From Rathayibacter agropyri (GTDB taxonomy: Bacteria; Actinomycetota; Actinomycetes; Actinomycetales; Microbacteriaceae): a DNA stretch of 64,000 nt. The DNA is taken from the NCBI RefSeq assembly GCF_013249015.1, contig NZ_JABRPL010000005.1, positions 99,075 to 163,074 of the forward strand, in the 5' to 3' direction. Shown in pieces: positions 7,555-15,444 of the stretch. The notes under the pieces are model-generated. The model had not been told where the DNA came from and made no database searches. It saw only the letters and a list, made by a program, of their open reading frames with translations. The translations under genes were made by a program, and so were the position numbers. Numbering within the stretch: position 1 is the first letter of the stretch; each line of letters begins with the position of its first letter.

Positions 7555-9576
7555 ATGGAGACGTTTCGGTTTGATGACGAGGTGGCGGAACGGTTTGCGC
7601 GGAAGCTGGTGAAGGTGGCGGACGCGTTGAGGTCGCAGGTGGTGTTGCGTCGGGCGGCCGCTGAGCAGGCGATGCAGGATTTCAAGGGGCCTTATGCGCA
7701 GGTGTTTTGGTTCGCTCATCTGACGGAGACGACGAATCGGTCGCGGCTGGAAGCTGTGCTCTTCGATCTGTCGGAGGTGGTGCTCACCGCGATTTTGACG
7801 GCGCGGAAGGAGCGGGAGCGGCTGGAGGAGATGGCTGCGTGGGAGGCGCGTCAGGCTGAGCGGGAGCAGCGGCGGCGCATGGATCCGACGGCCGGTATGG
7901 GTTTTGATCCCGACGAGATTTTTGATCGGCGTCCGTCGGAGGATCGGATTGTTCCGCCGACGCTGTCGGTGTCGTATTCGCCGAATGAGCCGCCCCGTAC
8001 GACGGCCGCTGTCGGGATGACTCCGGCGGCCGGTTTTGGACAGACGTCTGCTGATCCTGATCGTTTGGATGTGTTCGTGTCGGATGCGCGGCAGGCGAAT
8101 ACGGCGTTGCGGGCGGAGCGGGAGGAGTTGCTGACAGCGTTTGCGACGTTCCAGGATGCGTGTGCGTGGGTGCCGTGGGAGTCGACGACGGCGTTGGGCG
8201 GGTTTGAGCGGTTGCTGACGATTAACCAGTCGCATGCGGACTGGGTCGAGCGGGTTTCTCTCGCGTTTACTGCGGCGGGCGGGGGGCTGTTGTCGACTCC
8301 GACTCTGGAGGTGGTGGCTACTGCGGGGCCGCCGAGGACTGATCAGAGCGTGCTGGATCTGCTGTCGACGGTGCCTGCGGATGAACTTGCGGTGCTGTTT
8401 AAGACCAGGCCGGAATTGGCTGCGCAACTGAAACGGATCCCGCCGACGGAGGTGAACGCGTGGTGGACGCGGCTCGGGCCGGCGGAGGATGGGGCCCGGT
8501 TCTCTGCGCGGCAGGAGGCGTTGATTGGTGGGCTGCCCGAGGTGATTGGGAATCTTGAGGGGGTGCCGTATGGGGCGCGGGCGGAGGCGAACGAGAGTGT
8601 GTTGACGGCACGGATTAAGGCGTTGAAGCAGCGGCAGCACGAGATGCTTTACGGTGTTCCGGACCTTGGTTCGGACGACTTCGTGGAGATGGCGAAGCAA
8701 CTTAAGGCGCTGGAGAACATCGCTGACTCTCTAAAGGTGCGCCCTGGTTTCGATGATCGGTTCCTTATCTCGTTGACGAACGATCATCCGCCCCTGGCGG
8801 CTGTGTCGATCGGTGATCTTGATACTGCGACGAATGTGACGTACGCGGTTCCGGGGATGGGGCAGACGACGGCGACCATGACGTCGTGGGCGAAGGCGTC
8901 GCAGAATGTGCAGTCGCTGTTGCCGCCGGGAAGTGCTGTGGTGGCGTGGATCGGTTATGAGACGCCTCCTTCGGCGGTCGAGAATCTCGACCCTTCGGTC
9001 TTAAGTATTGATGACGCTGTTGCGGGTGGTGCGGCTCTTGCCGTGTCTGTGCAGGGGCTTTCCGCTGTTCGAGGGGATTCGATTCCGAAGCCGGATGTCG
9101 TTGGGCATTCGTATGGGACGACGGTGATCGCTGTTGCTGCTTCGCGTTCTGATGTTGAATTTGGGACGTTTGTTGCTCTCGGGTCGGCGGGGTTGCCGGA
9201 TAGCGTTGATTCCGTGAGTGATCTGCATGTCGAGGGGATGTATGCGGTGCAGGCGCGGGACAGGTTTTCGACCGAGGAGGAGAGTGGCGATGAGGCGGCC
9301 TGGATCGGGCGTGAAAACAGCTTCGACCATCACGTGAATCCTGTTGATCTCGGCTTCGGTGCGCACGCGTTCGGTGTGGAGACCGGCGGGGATGCGGGGC
9401 GTGTCGTCACGAACCATGATGCTCTGAGGAGTGATGACGGTGATTCGGCGGGATACTTCGACATCAATACGGAAGCGCTCTTAAATACTGGACGTGCTCT
9501 TCGAGGTGAGACGGATCTCATTACGGAAAATAAGCCGCTCGGCCCTACCAAGTTTATGAAGTTTAGAAGGCGGTGA
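7555..9576 (+). CDS. Putative polymorphic toxin: WXG-like helical N-terminus plus DUF1023 alpha/beta-hydrolase
   Basis: 673 aa from ATG 7555, which follows a strong GGGAGGTGG ribosome site; an in-frame GTG at 7549 is an alternative. Residues ~1-110 are helical and charged with a FKGPYAQVFW turn resembling WXG100-type modules; ~110-165 is a Pro-rich linker; ~170-250 another helical segment; ~415-673 is an alpha/beta hydrolase of the DUF1023 type with nucleophile elbow VGHSYGTT (Ser519) and a likely catalytic His in TNHDAL. No signal peptide. The C-terminal third is duplicated downstream in truncated form, each copy followed by a lipoprotein gene as here. Codons ending in T/G without C (GTT, TTG, GCG) are far more common than in flanking genes, suggesting transfer. 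A contact-dependent lipase/esterase toxin is inferred; a housekeeping DUF1023 hydrolase is the alternative. Confidence 0.7.
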   Translation: METFRFDDEVAERFARKLVKVADALRSQVVLRRAAAEQAMQDFKGPYAQVFWFAHLTETTNRSRLEAVLFDLSEVVLTAILTARKERERLEEMAAWEARQAEREQRRRMDPTAGMGFDPDEIFDRRPSEDRIVPPTLSVSYSPNEPPRTTAAVGMTPAAGFGQTSADPDRLDVFVSDARQANTALRAEREELLTAFATFQDACAWVPWESTTALGGFERLLTINQSHADWVERVSLAFTAAGGGLLSTPTLEVVATAGPPRTDQSVLDLLSTVPADELAVLFKTRPELAAQLKRIPPTEVNAWWTRLGPAEDGARFSARQEALIGGLPEVIGNLEGVPYGARAEANESVLTARIKALKQRQHEMLYGVPDLGSDDFVEMAKQLKALENIADSLKVRPGFDDRFLISLTNDHPPLAAVSIGDLDTATNVTYAVPGMGQTTATMTSWAKASQNVQSLLPPGSAVVAWIGYETPPSAVENLDPSVLSIDDAVAGGAALAVSVQGLSAVRGDSIPKPDVVGHSYGTTVIAVAASRSDVEFGTFVALGSAGLPDSVDSVSDLHVEGMYAVQARDRFSTEEESGDEAAWIGRENSFDHHVNPVDLGFGAHAFGVETGGDAGRVVTNHDALRSDDGDSAGYFDINTEALLNTGRALRGETDLITENKPLGPTKFMKFRRR

Positions 9577-9582
9577 TCGGCG

Positions 9583-10206
9583 GTGCGAAAGACGTTTGGC
9601 CGTAGGCGTCGAGTCGGCCTGCACGTCGGCGCTTTGGTGATGATGGTGATGATGACAGGTTTGATGTCCGCGTGTGCGGAGAAAGGAGCGAATCCCGTGA
9701 ATACGATGAGTCCGCGGGAGGGACGCGACAAGGTGGTCGAATTGGTGGTGGGCACGACGAAGCAGCTTGATATTCAAGGCTGGTGGCCACGGACGGGTGC
9801 GGCAGTACCCGATGTGTGTTCTCTTGCCGGTGGTGCGGAGGGGGCGAGTTACAGTTACGCGCACGAGGCGCCGGAGGGGACAGATTTCTCTGGGGATGCG
9901 CGGAGGGTTGCGGCGTATTGGGAGTCGTTGGGGATGTCGGTTCGGGTTGCGGATTCGACTCGGCGACCGACTGTCTACGGTGAGGGTGGTCCCGTGTTGC
10001 GCGCCAGTTTCGATACGGGTGCGGCTGCCGGCACGTATCGGGTGGGCGCGGTCGCGCGGTGCGCTCCCGGGGATGCCGCCGGGCTCCTTGATGAGGATAA
10101 CGATCAGCGCGCAGCTGGCGTCGTTCTTCCTGGGGACGAGGGAATCGTCACGAAGTCGGATCGAGGGAAGAAGTCAGTGACACTTCCTGCGGAGCCGTCG
10201 GAGTGA
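9583..10206 (+). CDS. Lipoprotein 1, candidate immunity protein of the hydrolase
   Basis: 207 aa from GTG 9583, 6 nt after the hydrolase stop. Arg-rich n-region, hydrophobic stretch and lipobox LMSAC with lipidated Cys31, so it should sit on the outer face of the membrane. The mature part has conserved motifs shared with the two downstream paralogues (NPVNTMSPRE, LDIQGWWPR, DVCSL, YWESLGM, VARCAPG); two conserved cysteines (in DVCSL and ARCAP) may form a disulfide. Surface lipoproteins protecting against secreted lipases are known (TilA against TslA in Staphylococcus aureus), which is the model proposed here; no domain family was recognised. Confidence 0.65.
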   Translation: MRKTFGRRRRVGLHVGALVMMVMMTGLMSACAEKGANPVNTMSPREGRDKVVELVVGTTKQLDIQGWWPRTGAAVPDVCSLAGGAEGASYSYAHEAPEGTDFSGDARRVAAYWESLGMSVRVADSTRRPTVYGEGGPVLRASFDTGAAAGTYRVGAVARCAPGDAAGLLDEDNDQRAAGVVLPGDEGIVTKSDRGKKSVTLPAEPSE

Positions 10207-10254
10207 TCACTTGTTTGACCGACGACTTCCTCAGACCGACGAATTCCTCAATAG

Positions 10255-11082
10255 GGGTTACTCCGGGGCAGACGTCTGCTGATCCTGGGTGATCTTGATA
10301 CTGCGACGAATGTAACGTACGCGGTTCCGGGGATGGGGCAGACGGCGGCCACCATGGACTCGTGGACGAAGGCCTCACAGAATCTACAGTCGCTGTTGCC
10401 GCCGGGAAGTGCTGTGGTGGCGTGGATCGGTTATGAGACGTCTCCTCCGGCGGTCGAGAATGTCGACCCGTCGGTCTTCAACGTTGATGACGCTGTCGCG
10501 GGTGGCGCGGCTCTTGCCGTGTCCGTGCATGGGCTTTCCGCTGTTCGGGGGGATTCGATACCGAAGCCGAATGCGATCGGTCATTCGTATGGGACGACTA
10601 CTATCGCTGTTGCTGCTTCCCGTTCTGATGTTGAATTCGGGACGTTCGTGGCTCTCGGATCGGCGGGCCTGCCGGACAGCGCTGATTCCGTCAATGATCT
10701 TCATGTCGAGAGCATGTATGCCGGGCAAGCGCGGAGCAAGTTTCCGTTCGAGGAGGAGAGTGGCGATGAGGCGGCCTGGATCGGGCGCGAATACAGCGAT
10801 GACCACCACGTGAATCCTGTGGATCCTGGCTTCGGTGCTCGGGCATTCGGTGTGGAGACCGGCGGGGATGCGGGTCGTGTCGTCACGAATCATGACGCTT
10901 TGGAAAGTGATGACGGAGACCTCGTGGGGTACTTCGATGTCGGGTCTGAGGCGCTCCTGAATGCGGCAAACGCCCTCTCGGGAAAAACAGATTTACTGAC
11001 GGAATACAAGCCTCTAGGATTGACGGAGTTTCAGAATAACTCAATAAGGCGGCTGACGGGGGTGAATGTTGACTCTTGGTAG
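10255..11082 (+). pseudogene. Orphan C-terminal hydrolase cassette (copy 2, 5'-truncated)
   Basis: Reads in frame from 10255 but has no start codon with a ribosome site until ATG 10333, where it aligns with the middle of the full-length gene (VPGMGQT). From there ~249 residues follow the C-terminus of the full gene, including the nucleophile elbow IGHSYGTT and TNHDAL, so the hydrolase core could be active if fused to a delivery N-terminus. At 10268-10290 the copy joins sequence corresponding to 8040-8059 of the full gene directly to sequence corresponding to 8812 onward, an internal deletion scar. It has diverged more than copy 3 (own ending QNNSIRRLTGVNVDSW). Its end overlaps the next lipoprotein gene by 17 nt. 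Confidence 0.65.
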
Positions 11083-11677
11083 GCACAGAGGCGGCTTGGG
11101 TGTTTGTGGGCTGGTTGTGATGGTGGTGGGAATGATGTCCGGATGTGCGGAGAAAGGAGCGAATCCGGTGAACGCGATGAGTCCGCGGGAGGAACGAGAT
11201 AAGGTCGTGCAGTTGGTGGTTGAGACGACCAAGCAGCTGGACGTTCAAGGGTGGTGGCCGCGGAACGGTGCGGCGCGGCCGGATGTTTGTTCTCTTGCTG
11301 GTGGGGATACGGGTGCGAGTTACAGTTACTCGCACTGGGCGCCGGAAGGGACAGATTTTGCGGGGGATGCGAAGAAGGTGGCGGCGTATTGGGAGTCGCT
11401 GGGGATGGTGGTGCGGGTAGAGGATTCGATTCCGCGGCCGATGGTGTTCGGCTCAGGTGGGCCGGTGCTGAGGGCCGTGTTCGTGACCGGAGGGGTAGAG
11501 GACTCTTATCACGTCGATGCCGTGGCTCGTTGTGCCCCTGGGTACGCGGCGGGCATTCTCCGTGAGGACAATGCACAGCGGGAAGCGGGCGTAGTGCTTC
11601 CAGGAGATGAGGGCGTCGTGGAGAAGCCGAGTTCGCGGAAAAAGCCCGCGACACCCGCTCCGACTCCGGCGGAGTGA
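11066..11677 (+). CDS. Lipoprotein 2, candidate immunity paralogue
   Basis: 203 aa. ATG 11066 sits behind GGGGGTGA and overlaps the end of hydrolase copy 2. Signal peptide with lipobox MMSGC (lipidated Cys27). Same motifs as lipoprotein 1 (NPVNAMSPRE, LDVQGWWPR, DVCSL, YWESLGM, VARCAPG) but clearly diverged in the middle (PRPMVFGSGG, TGGVEDSYHVDA), as expected if it recognises the diverged hydrolase copy 2. Its TGA (11675-11677) is directly followed in the same frame by hydrolase copy 3. Confidence 0.65.
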   Translation: MLTLGRHRGGLGVCGLVVMVVGMMSGCAEKGANPVNAMSPREERDKVVQLVVETTKQLDVQGWWPRNGAARPDVCSLAGGDTGASYSYSHWAPEGTDFAGDAKKVAAYWESLGMVVRVEDSIPRPMVFGSGGPVLRAVFVTGGVEDSYHVDAVARCAPGYAAGILREDNAQREAGVVLPGDEGVVEKPSSRKKPATPAPTPAE

Positions 11678-12172
11678 TCGCCGTTCTCGGTCGTCGCCGT
11701 TGCTGCTTCGCGTTCTGATGTTGAATTTGGGACGTTTGTTGCTCTCGGGTCGGCGGGGTTGCCGGATAGCGTTGATTCTGTGAGTGATCTGCATGTCGAG
11801 GGGATGTATGCGGGGCAGGCGCGGGACAGGTTTCCGGCCGAGGAGGAGAGTGGCGATGAGGCGGCCTGGATCGGGCGTGAAAACAGCTTCGATCATCACA
11901 TGAATCCTGTTGATCCCGGCTTCGGTGCGCAGGCGTTCGGTGTGGAGACCGGCGGGGATGCAGGGCGTGTCGTCACGAACCATGACGCTCTGAGGAGTGA
12001 TGACGGTGATTCGGCGGGATACTTTGACATCGGCACGGAGTCGCTTGCGAATATTGGTCAAGCTCTTCGAGGCGAGGATAATGCCGTGACAGAAAATAAG
12101 CCGCTCGGCCCTACCGAGGGTATGAAGTTGAAGAAGGCGGTGATCGGTGGTGCGAAAGGCGTTTGGCCGTAG
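11678..12172 (+). pseudogene. Truncated hydrolase cassette (copy 3), nucleophile lost
   Basis: Open from the codon after the lipoprotein 2 stop, with homology to the full-length gene beginning near 11690, just downstream of the position of the GHSYGTT elbow, so the catalytic Ser is missing. From there to ~12120 the DNA is nearly identical to 9130-9570, marking a recent duplication. No ribosome site; only a TTG at 11759 is available. Relative to the full gene one extra base near 12125-12130 shifts the frame past the ancestral stop, so it now ends at 12172 inside the next lipoprotein gene. Best read as a non-functional remnant or recombination donor. Confidence 0.7.
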
Positions 12173-12776
12173 GCGTCGAGCTGGCTTGCGCGTCGGCGCG
12201 CTGGTGATGGTGATGATGATGATGACAGGTTTGATGTCCGCGTGTGCGGAGAAAGGAGCGAATCCCGTGAATACGATGAGCCCGCGGGAGGGACGCGACA
12301 AGGTGGTCGAGTTGGTGGTCGAGACAACGAAGCAGCTCGATATTCAAGGCTGGTGGCCGCGGGCCGGTGCTGCGAGTCCCGATGTGTGTTCTCTCGCTGA
12401 TGGGGCGGAGGGTGCGAGTTATAGCTACTCGCGTGAGGCGCCGGAGGGCACGGATTTCTTGGAAGATGCGCGAACGGTTGCGAAGTATTGGGAGTCGTTG
12501 GGGATGTCGGCGCGGGTCGTGGACTCGACTCCGCGACCGGCGGTCTACGGGGAGGGTGGTCCCGTGTTGCGCGCCAGTTTCGATACGGGTGCGGCTGCCG
12601 GTACGTATCGGGTTGACGCGGTCGCGAGGTGCGCTCCCGGGTATGCGGCGGGAATCCTTCGTGAGGACAACGCCCAGCGGGAAGCTGGTGCGGTGCTCCC
12701 GGGCGATGAGGGCGTCGTGCGGAAGCCGAGTTCGCGGCAAAAGTTCGCGACGCCTTCTCCGAGTCCGTCGGAGTGA
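12150..12776 (+). CDS. Lipoprotein 3, candidate immunity paralogue
   Basis: 208 aa from GTG 12150 (aligned with the start of lipoprotein 1; GTG 12147 would add one residue). Lipobox LMSAC, lipidated Cys32. Very close to lipoprotein 1 in the signal peptide and first half, while the second half (GYAAGILREDNAQREAGAVLPGDEGVVRKPSSR) is closer to lipoprotein 2, with REDNAQREAG and LPGDEGVV shared, suggesting a recombinant origin. Upstream neighbour is the broken hydrolase copy 3. Confidence 0.65.
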   Translation: MRKAFGRRRRAGLRVGALVMVMMMMTGLMSACAEKGANPVNTMSPREGRDKVVELVVETTKQLDIQGWWPRAGAASPDVCSLADGAEGASYSYSREAPEGTDFLEDARTVAKYWESLGMSARVVDSTPRPAVYGEGGPVLRASFDTGAAAGTYRVDAVARCAPGYAAGILREDNAQREAGAVLPGDEGVVRKPSSRQKFATPSPSPSE

Positions 12777-12802
12777 TCGCAGCGGATCTGCTGACCGAGA
12801 AG

Positions 12803-12879
12803 ACGTACGCGGTTCCGGGGATGGGGCAGACGACGGCGCCCCATGACCTCGTGGGCGAAGGCGTCGAAGAATGTGCAGT
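12803..12879 (+). pseudogene. Last scrap of the hydrolase gene (copy 4)
   Basis: About 77 bp almost identical to 8839-8915 of the full-length gene (begins ACGTACGCGGTTCCGGGG, ends AATGTGCAGT), with a small insertion near 12837 that breaks the frame. It is joined without gap to the FBP-domain remnant. This marks the right-hand limit of the repeated locus. Confidence 0.75.
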
Positions 12880-13093
12880 TACTGTCGGGGCGCGCAAGGC
12901 GGGAGCGGCGGGCCGGGCCGGCGACTCGATTGGCACGCTGGTCTGCTCGGAGTTCGAGTGCTCGGTGAACGTGCGTCAGCGCCCGCCGGTCGCGTACATC
13001 GGCTTCGATGTCGACGCGGCGCGGGCGGAGCGGATCGCGACGCTGTGGGAGCGCACGATCGGCTTCGTGCGCGAGGTGCTGGGCGTGGCGTGA
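12880..13093 (+). pseudogene. FBP-domain (EF-G-binding FusB-like) protein, C-terminal remnant
   Basis: The ~70 residues ARKAGAAGRAGDSIGTLVCS, EFECSVNVRQRPP… and the closing helices match the C-terminal treble-clef zinc finger of FBP/FusB-like proteins, which bind elongation factor G and can rescue ribosomes. Only the second cysteine pair (C-x4-C) remains; the first zinc-binding pair and the whole helical N-terminal domain are gone, replaced by the toxin-gene scrap at 12803-12879. G+C returns here to the chromosomal level. Likely inactivated when the toxin array expanded or inserted. Confidence 0.65.
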
Positions 13094-13099
13094 GGAGCG

Positions 13100-13693
13100 T
13101 CAGCGGCGGGTGGAAGCACGCACGTGCATCCGCTCGCCCTGCCTGCCGAAAAGGCTGAGGAATTCGACCGGCTGCTCATCGGCGCGGCCGAACCAGTGCG
13201 GGACGCGAGTGTCGAACTCGGCGGCCTCGCCCGCGGGCAGGACGAGGTCGTGCTCACCCAGGAGCAGACGCAATCGGCCACTGAGGATGTAGAGCCACTC
13301 GAAGCCCTCGTGGGTGCGTTGCTGGTCCGGCTCGGGCACCGGGCCGCCCGGGAAGGTGTGCTTGAAAGCTTGCAGTGCGCCCGCGTCGCGGCTGAGCGGC
13401 TGGATGATCATCCCGTCCCGCCGTATCGGGCGCCCGTGCACACGCGGGTCCTCGGGGGCGGCGCCGACGAGTTCATCGAGCGGCACTTTCAGGGCGCGAG
13501 CGATCGGGAGCAGCAGCTCGAGCGTCGCCCGTCGCCCGCCGCTCTCGAGCCGGGAGAGGGTGCTCGCGGAGATACCGGTCTCGGTGGAGAGGGAGGCGAG
13601 AGTGCGGTCGCGGCGGGCGCGGAGTCGGCGCAATCGGGGCCCGACGGCGGCCAGCACCTCGTCGTCGGCGGGGGCGGGAGTGTCATCGTGCAT
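13100..13693 (-). CDS. XRE-family regulator with cupin domain
   Basis: 197 aa from ATG 13693; longer in-frame starts run across the promoter of the divergent gene. Residues ~15-75 are an XRE helix-turn-helix (LRRLRARRDRTLASLSTETG, then ISASTLSRLESGGRR), and ~110-190 a cupin barrel (HEGFEWLYILSGRLRLLLGE, LPAGEAAEFDTRVPHWFG). This class senses a small ligand through the cupin. Divergent from the flavoprotein gene at 13782, whose promoter region contains repeated TCGTGC/GCACGA half-sites, so that gene is its probable target. Confidence 0.85.
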   Translation of the reverse strand: MHDDTPAPADDEVLAAVGPRLRRLRARRDRTLASLSTETGISASTLSRLESGGRRATLELLLPIARALKVPLDELVGAAPEDPRVHGRPIRRDGMIIQPLSRDAGALQAFKHTFPGGPVPEPDQQRTHEGFEWLYILSGRLRLLLGEHDLVLPAGEAAEFDTRVPHWFGRADEQPVEFLSLFGRQGERMHVRASTRR

Positions 13694-13776
13694 GCGGGAA
13701 GCCTGGCACGGGCGGTCCGCGATCGTGCTGGAACGGCACGAGTCCTGGCGGCCACCGGAGCATCGGCGCACGATCG
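13686..13776. promoter_or_regulatory. Cluster of TCGTGC/GCACGA half-sites between divergent genes
   Basis: TCGTGC occurs at 13686-13691 and 13723-13728, GCACGA at 13736-13741 and 13768-13773. The middle pair forms a hairpin-like inverted repeat with a 7-nt spacer, and CGATCGTGC (13720-13728) mirrors GCACGATCG (13768-13776). All lie at or between the start codons of the XRE/cupin regulator and the flavoprotein, as expected for binding sites of that regulator. Inference by symmetry only. Confidence 0.4.
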
Positions 13777-13781
13777 TCAGC

Positions 13782-14720
13782 ATGACCTCCACCGCAACCC
13801 ACGTCCCCGCCGATGTCCTCATCCTTGGCGCCTCCTTCGCCGGCCTCGCCGCCGCCACCGCGCTCGGCCGCAGCCTCCGCGACGTGCTCGTGGTCGACGG
13901 CGGCCCGCCCCGCAACGTGTCCTCGCCCGGGGCGCACAACGTCCTCACCCGCGACGGAACGCCGCCGACCGAGCTGCTGCGCCTCGCACGGACGGAGGCG
14001 GAGGGCTACGGTGCGCGGGTGGTCGCAGGCGAGGCGGTGTCCGCCTCCGCGACCGCCGACGGTGTCAGTGCGACGCTCGCCGACGGCACAGTGCTGCGGG
14101 CCCGCCGCCTCTTGCTCGCCACCGGCGTCCGCGACCTGCTGCCGTCCATCCCCGGTCTCGCCGAGCGCTGGGGCCGGGACGCGCTGCACTGCCCGTACTG
14201 CCACGGCTACGAAGTGCGCGGACAGCGGATTGGCGTGCTCGGCAGCTCGTTCGCCCCGCACCAGGCGCAGATGTTCCGGCAGCTCAGCGAGCGGACCTCG
14301 ATCCTCCTGAACGGGATAGCGGAGCCGACCGGGGACGAGGCGGTGGCCCTCGCCGCCCGCGGAATTGCGCTCGTGCCGGGTTTGGTCGAGGGGCTTCTCG
14401 TCGAGGACGACCGCGTGGTGGGCGTCACGATTGACGGCAGGCCGCATCCGCTCGACGCGGTGGTCGTCGGTCCGCGCATCGAGGGGCGGCTGCCGGCGGG
14501 GCTCGGGCTTGAGCTGGTCGAGCACGCGTCAGGAGTCGCACACCACCTCGCCGTGGATCCGATGGGGCGCGCCGGAGTGGCCGGGGTCTACGCCGCGGGC
14601 TCGCTGGTCGACCCGATGGCGCAGGTGCTGGCATCCGCCGCCGATGGGGTCCGCGTGGGAGCAGCGATCAATGCCGACCTGATCCAGGAGGAGATCGCGC
14701 GGGCTGTGGCCTCCTCCTGA
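13782..14720 (+). CDS. NAD(P)/FAD-dependent oxidoreductase, thioredoxin-reductase-like
   Basis: 312 aa from ATG 13782. FAD-binding Rossmann motif at the N-terminus (VLILGASFAGLAAATALGRS), redox pair CPYC in HCPYCHGYE near residue 138, and C-terminal FAD motif GVYAAGSLVDP. Lacks a strong second GxGxxA NADPH motif (GVLGSSFAPHQAQ is degenerate), as in many actinobacterial paralogues of TrxB that are not bona fide thioredoxin reductases. Cytoplasmic. Divergent from the XRE/cupin regulator that probably controls it. Confidence 0.8.
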   Translation: MTSTATHVPADVLILGASFAGLAAATALGRSLRDVLVVDGGPPRNVSSPGAHNVLTRDGTPPTELLRLARTEAEGYGARVVAGEAVSASATADGVSATLADGTVLRARRLLLATGVRDLLPSIPGLAERWGRDALHCPYCHGYEVRGQRIGVLGSSFAPHQAQMFRQLSERTSILLNGIAEPTGDEAVALAARGIALVPGLVEGLLVEDDRVVGVTIDGRPHPLDAVVVGPRIEGRLPAGLGLELVEHASGVAHHLAVDPMGRAGVAGVYAAGSLVDPMAQVLASAADGVRVGAAINADLIQEEIARAVASS

Positions 14721-14778
14721 CGCTGGGTAGCGCCGCGCAGACCGTGCGCTCCACGAAAGTCCGACGGTCGTTTGGCGC

Positions 14779-15444
14779 TCAGCGGCGGCGGTACTCCAGC
14801 TCGGGGCGACCGGGGGAGCCGTAGCGGGGCGCCCGGTCGGCGACTCCGGAGTCAGCGAGATGCTCGAGGTAGCGCCGCGCCGTCACGCGTGAGATGTCCA
14901 GGCGAGTCGCGAGTTCGGCGGCCGAGACTCCGACCGGGCCGAGCAGGGCGGTCACGGCGTCGAGAGTCTCGGCCGAGAGCCCCTTCGCCAGGCCGGGGGC
15001 GTTCGAGGTGCGCAGAGCGGCAAACGCGCCGTCCACTTCGTGCTGGCTAGCGACGACGGCTCCGTGCATCCGCTCGCGGAACGCCCGATAGCTGGCGAGC
15101 TTGTCGGCGAAGACGCTGAAGACGAATGGCTTGATGAGGTACTGCACGATCCCGGCGGCGACGGAAGCGCGCACAACGGCGGCATCGCGCACCGCGGTGA
15201 TTGCGATCACGTCGATCTCGAGACCGGCCGCGCGCACGGCCCGGCAAAGGTCGAGCCCGTCCATGTCCGGCAGGTTCATGTCGAGCAGGATGAGCGCGAT
15301 GCCCGGGTCTGCACGCAGAGCCCGGAATGCCTCCGCTCCGCTGCCGGCGACCGCGGCGACCTCGAAGCCCTCGACGCGACGCACGTAGTCGGCGTGCGCG
15401 CTCGCGGTCAACGGCTCGTCCTCGACGACGAGGACGCGGATCAC
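14779..15444 (-). CDS. Response regulator, CitB/DcuR type
   Basis: 221 aa. Receiver domain (residues 1-~125) with acidic pair VVEDEP, phospho-acceptor Asp in LILLDMNLPDMDGLD and conserved Lys in YLIKPF; C-terminal HTH (GVSAAELATRLDISRVTARR, then YLEHLADSGV). This is the layout of regulators of C4-dicarboxylate and citrate uptake. ATG at 15444 overlaps the kinase gene stop by 4 nt (ATGA), giving a coupled kinase-regulator operon, divergent from the dicarboxylate symporter it probably activates. Confidence 0.9.
   Translation of the reverse strand: MIRVLVVEDEPLTASAHADYVRRVEGFEVAAVAGSGAEAFRALRADPGIALILLDMNLPDMDGLDLCRAVRAAGLEIDVIAITAVRDAAVVRASVAAGIVQYLIKPFVFSVFADKLASYRAFRERMHGAVVASQHEVDGAFAALRTSNAPGLAKGLSAETLDAVTALLGPVGVSAAELATRLDISRVTARRYLEHLADSGVADRAPRYGSPGRPELEYRRR

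Noticed and set aside
7555-12776. A complete type VII secretion machine near the toxin-like gene
   Set aside because: No EccC/FtsK-type ATPase, WXG100 partner or other secretion gene is present in the window; export route remains an assumption.
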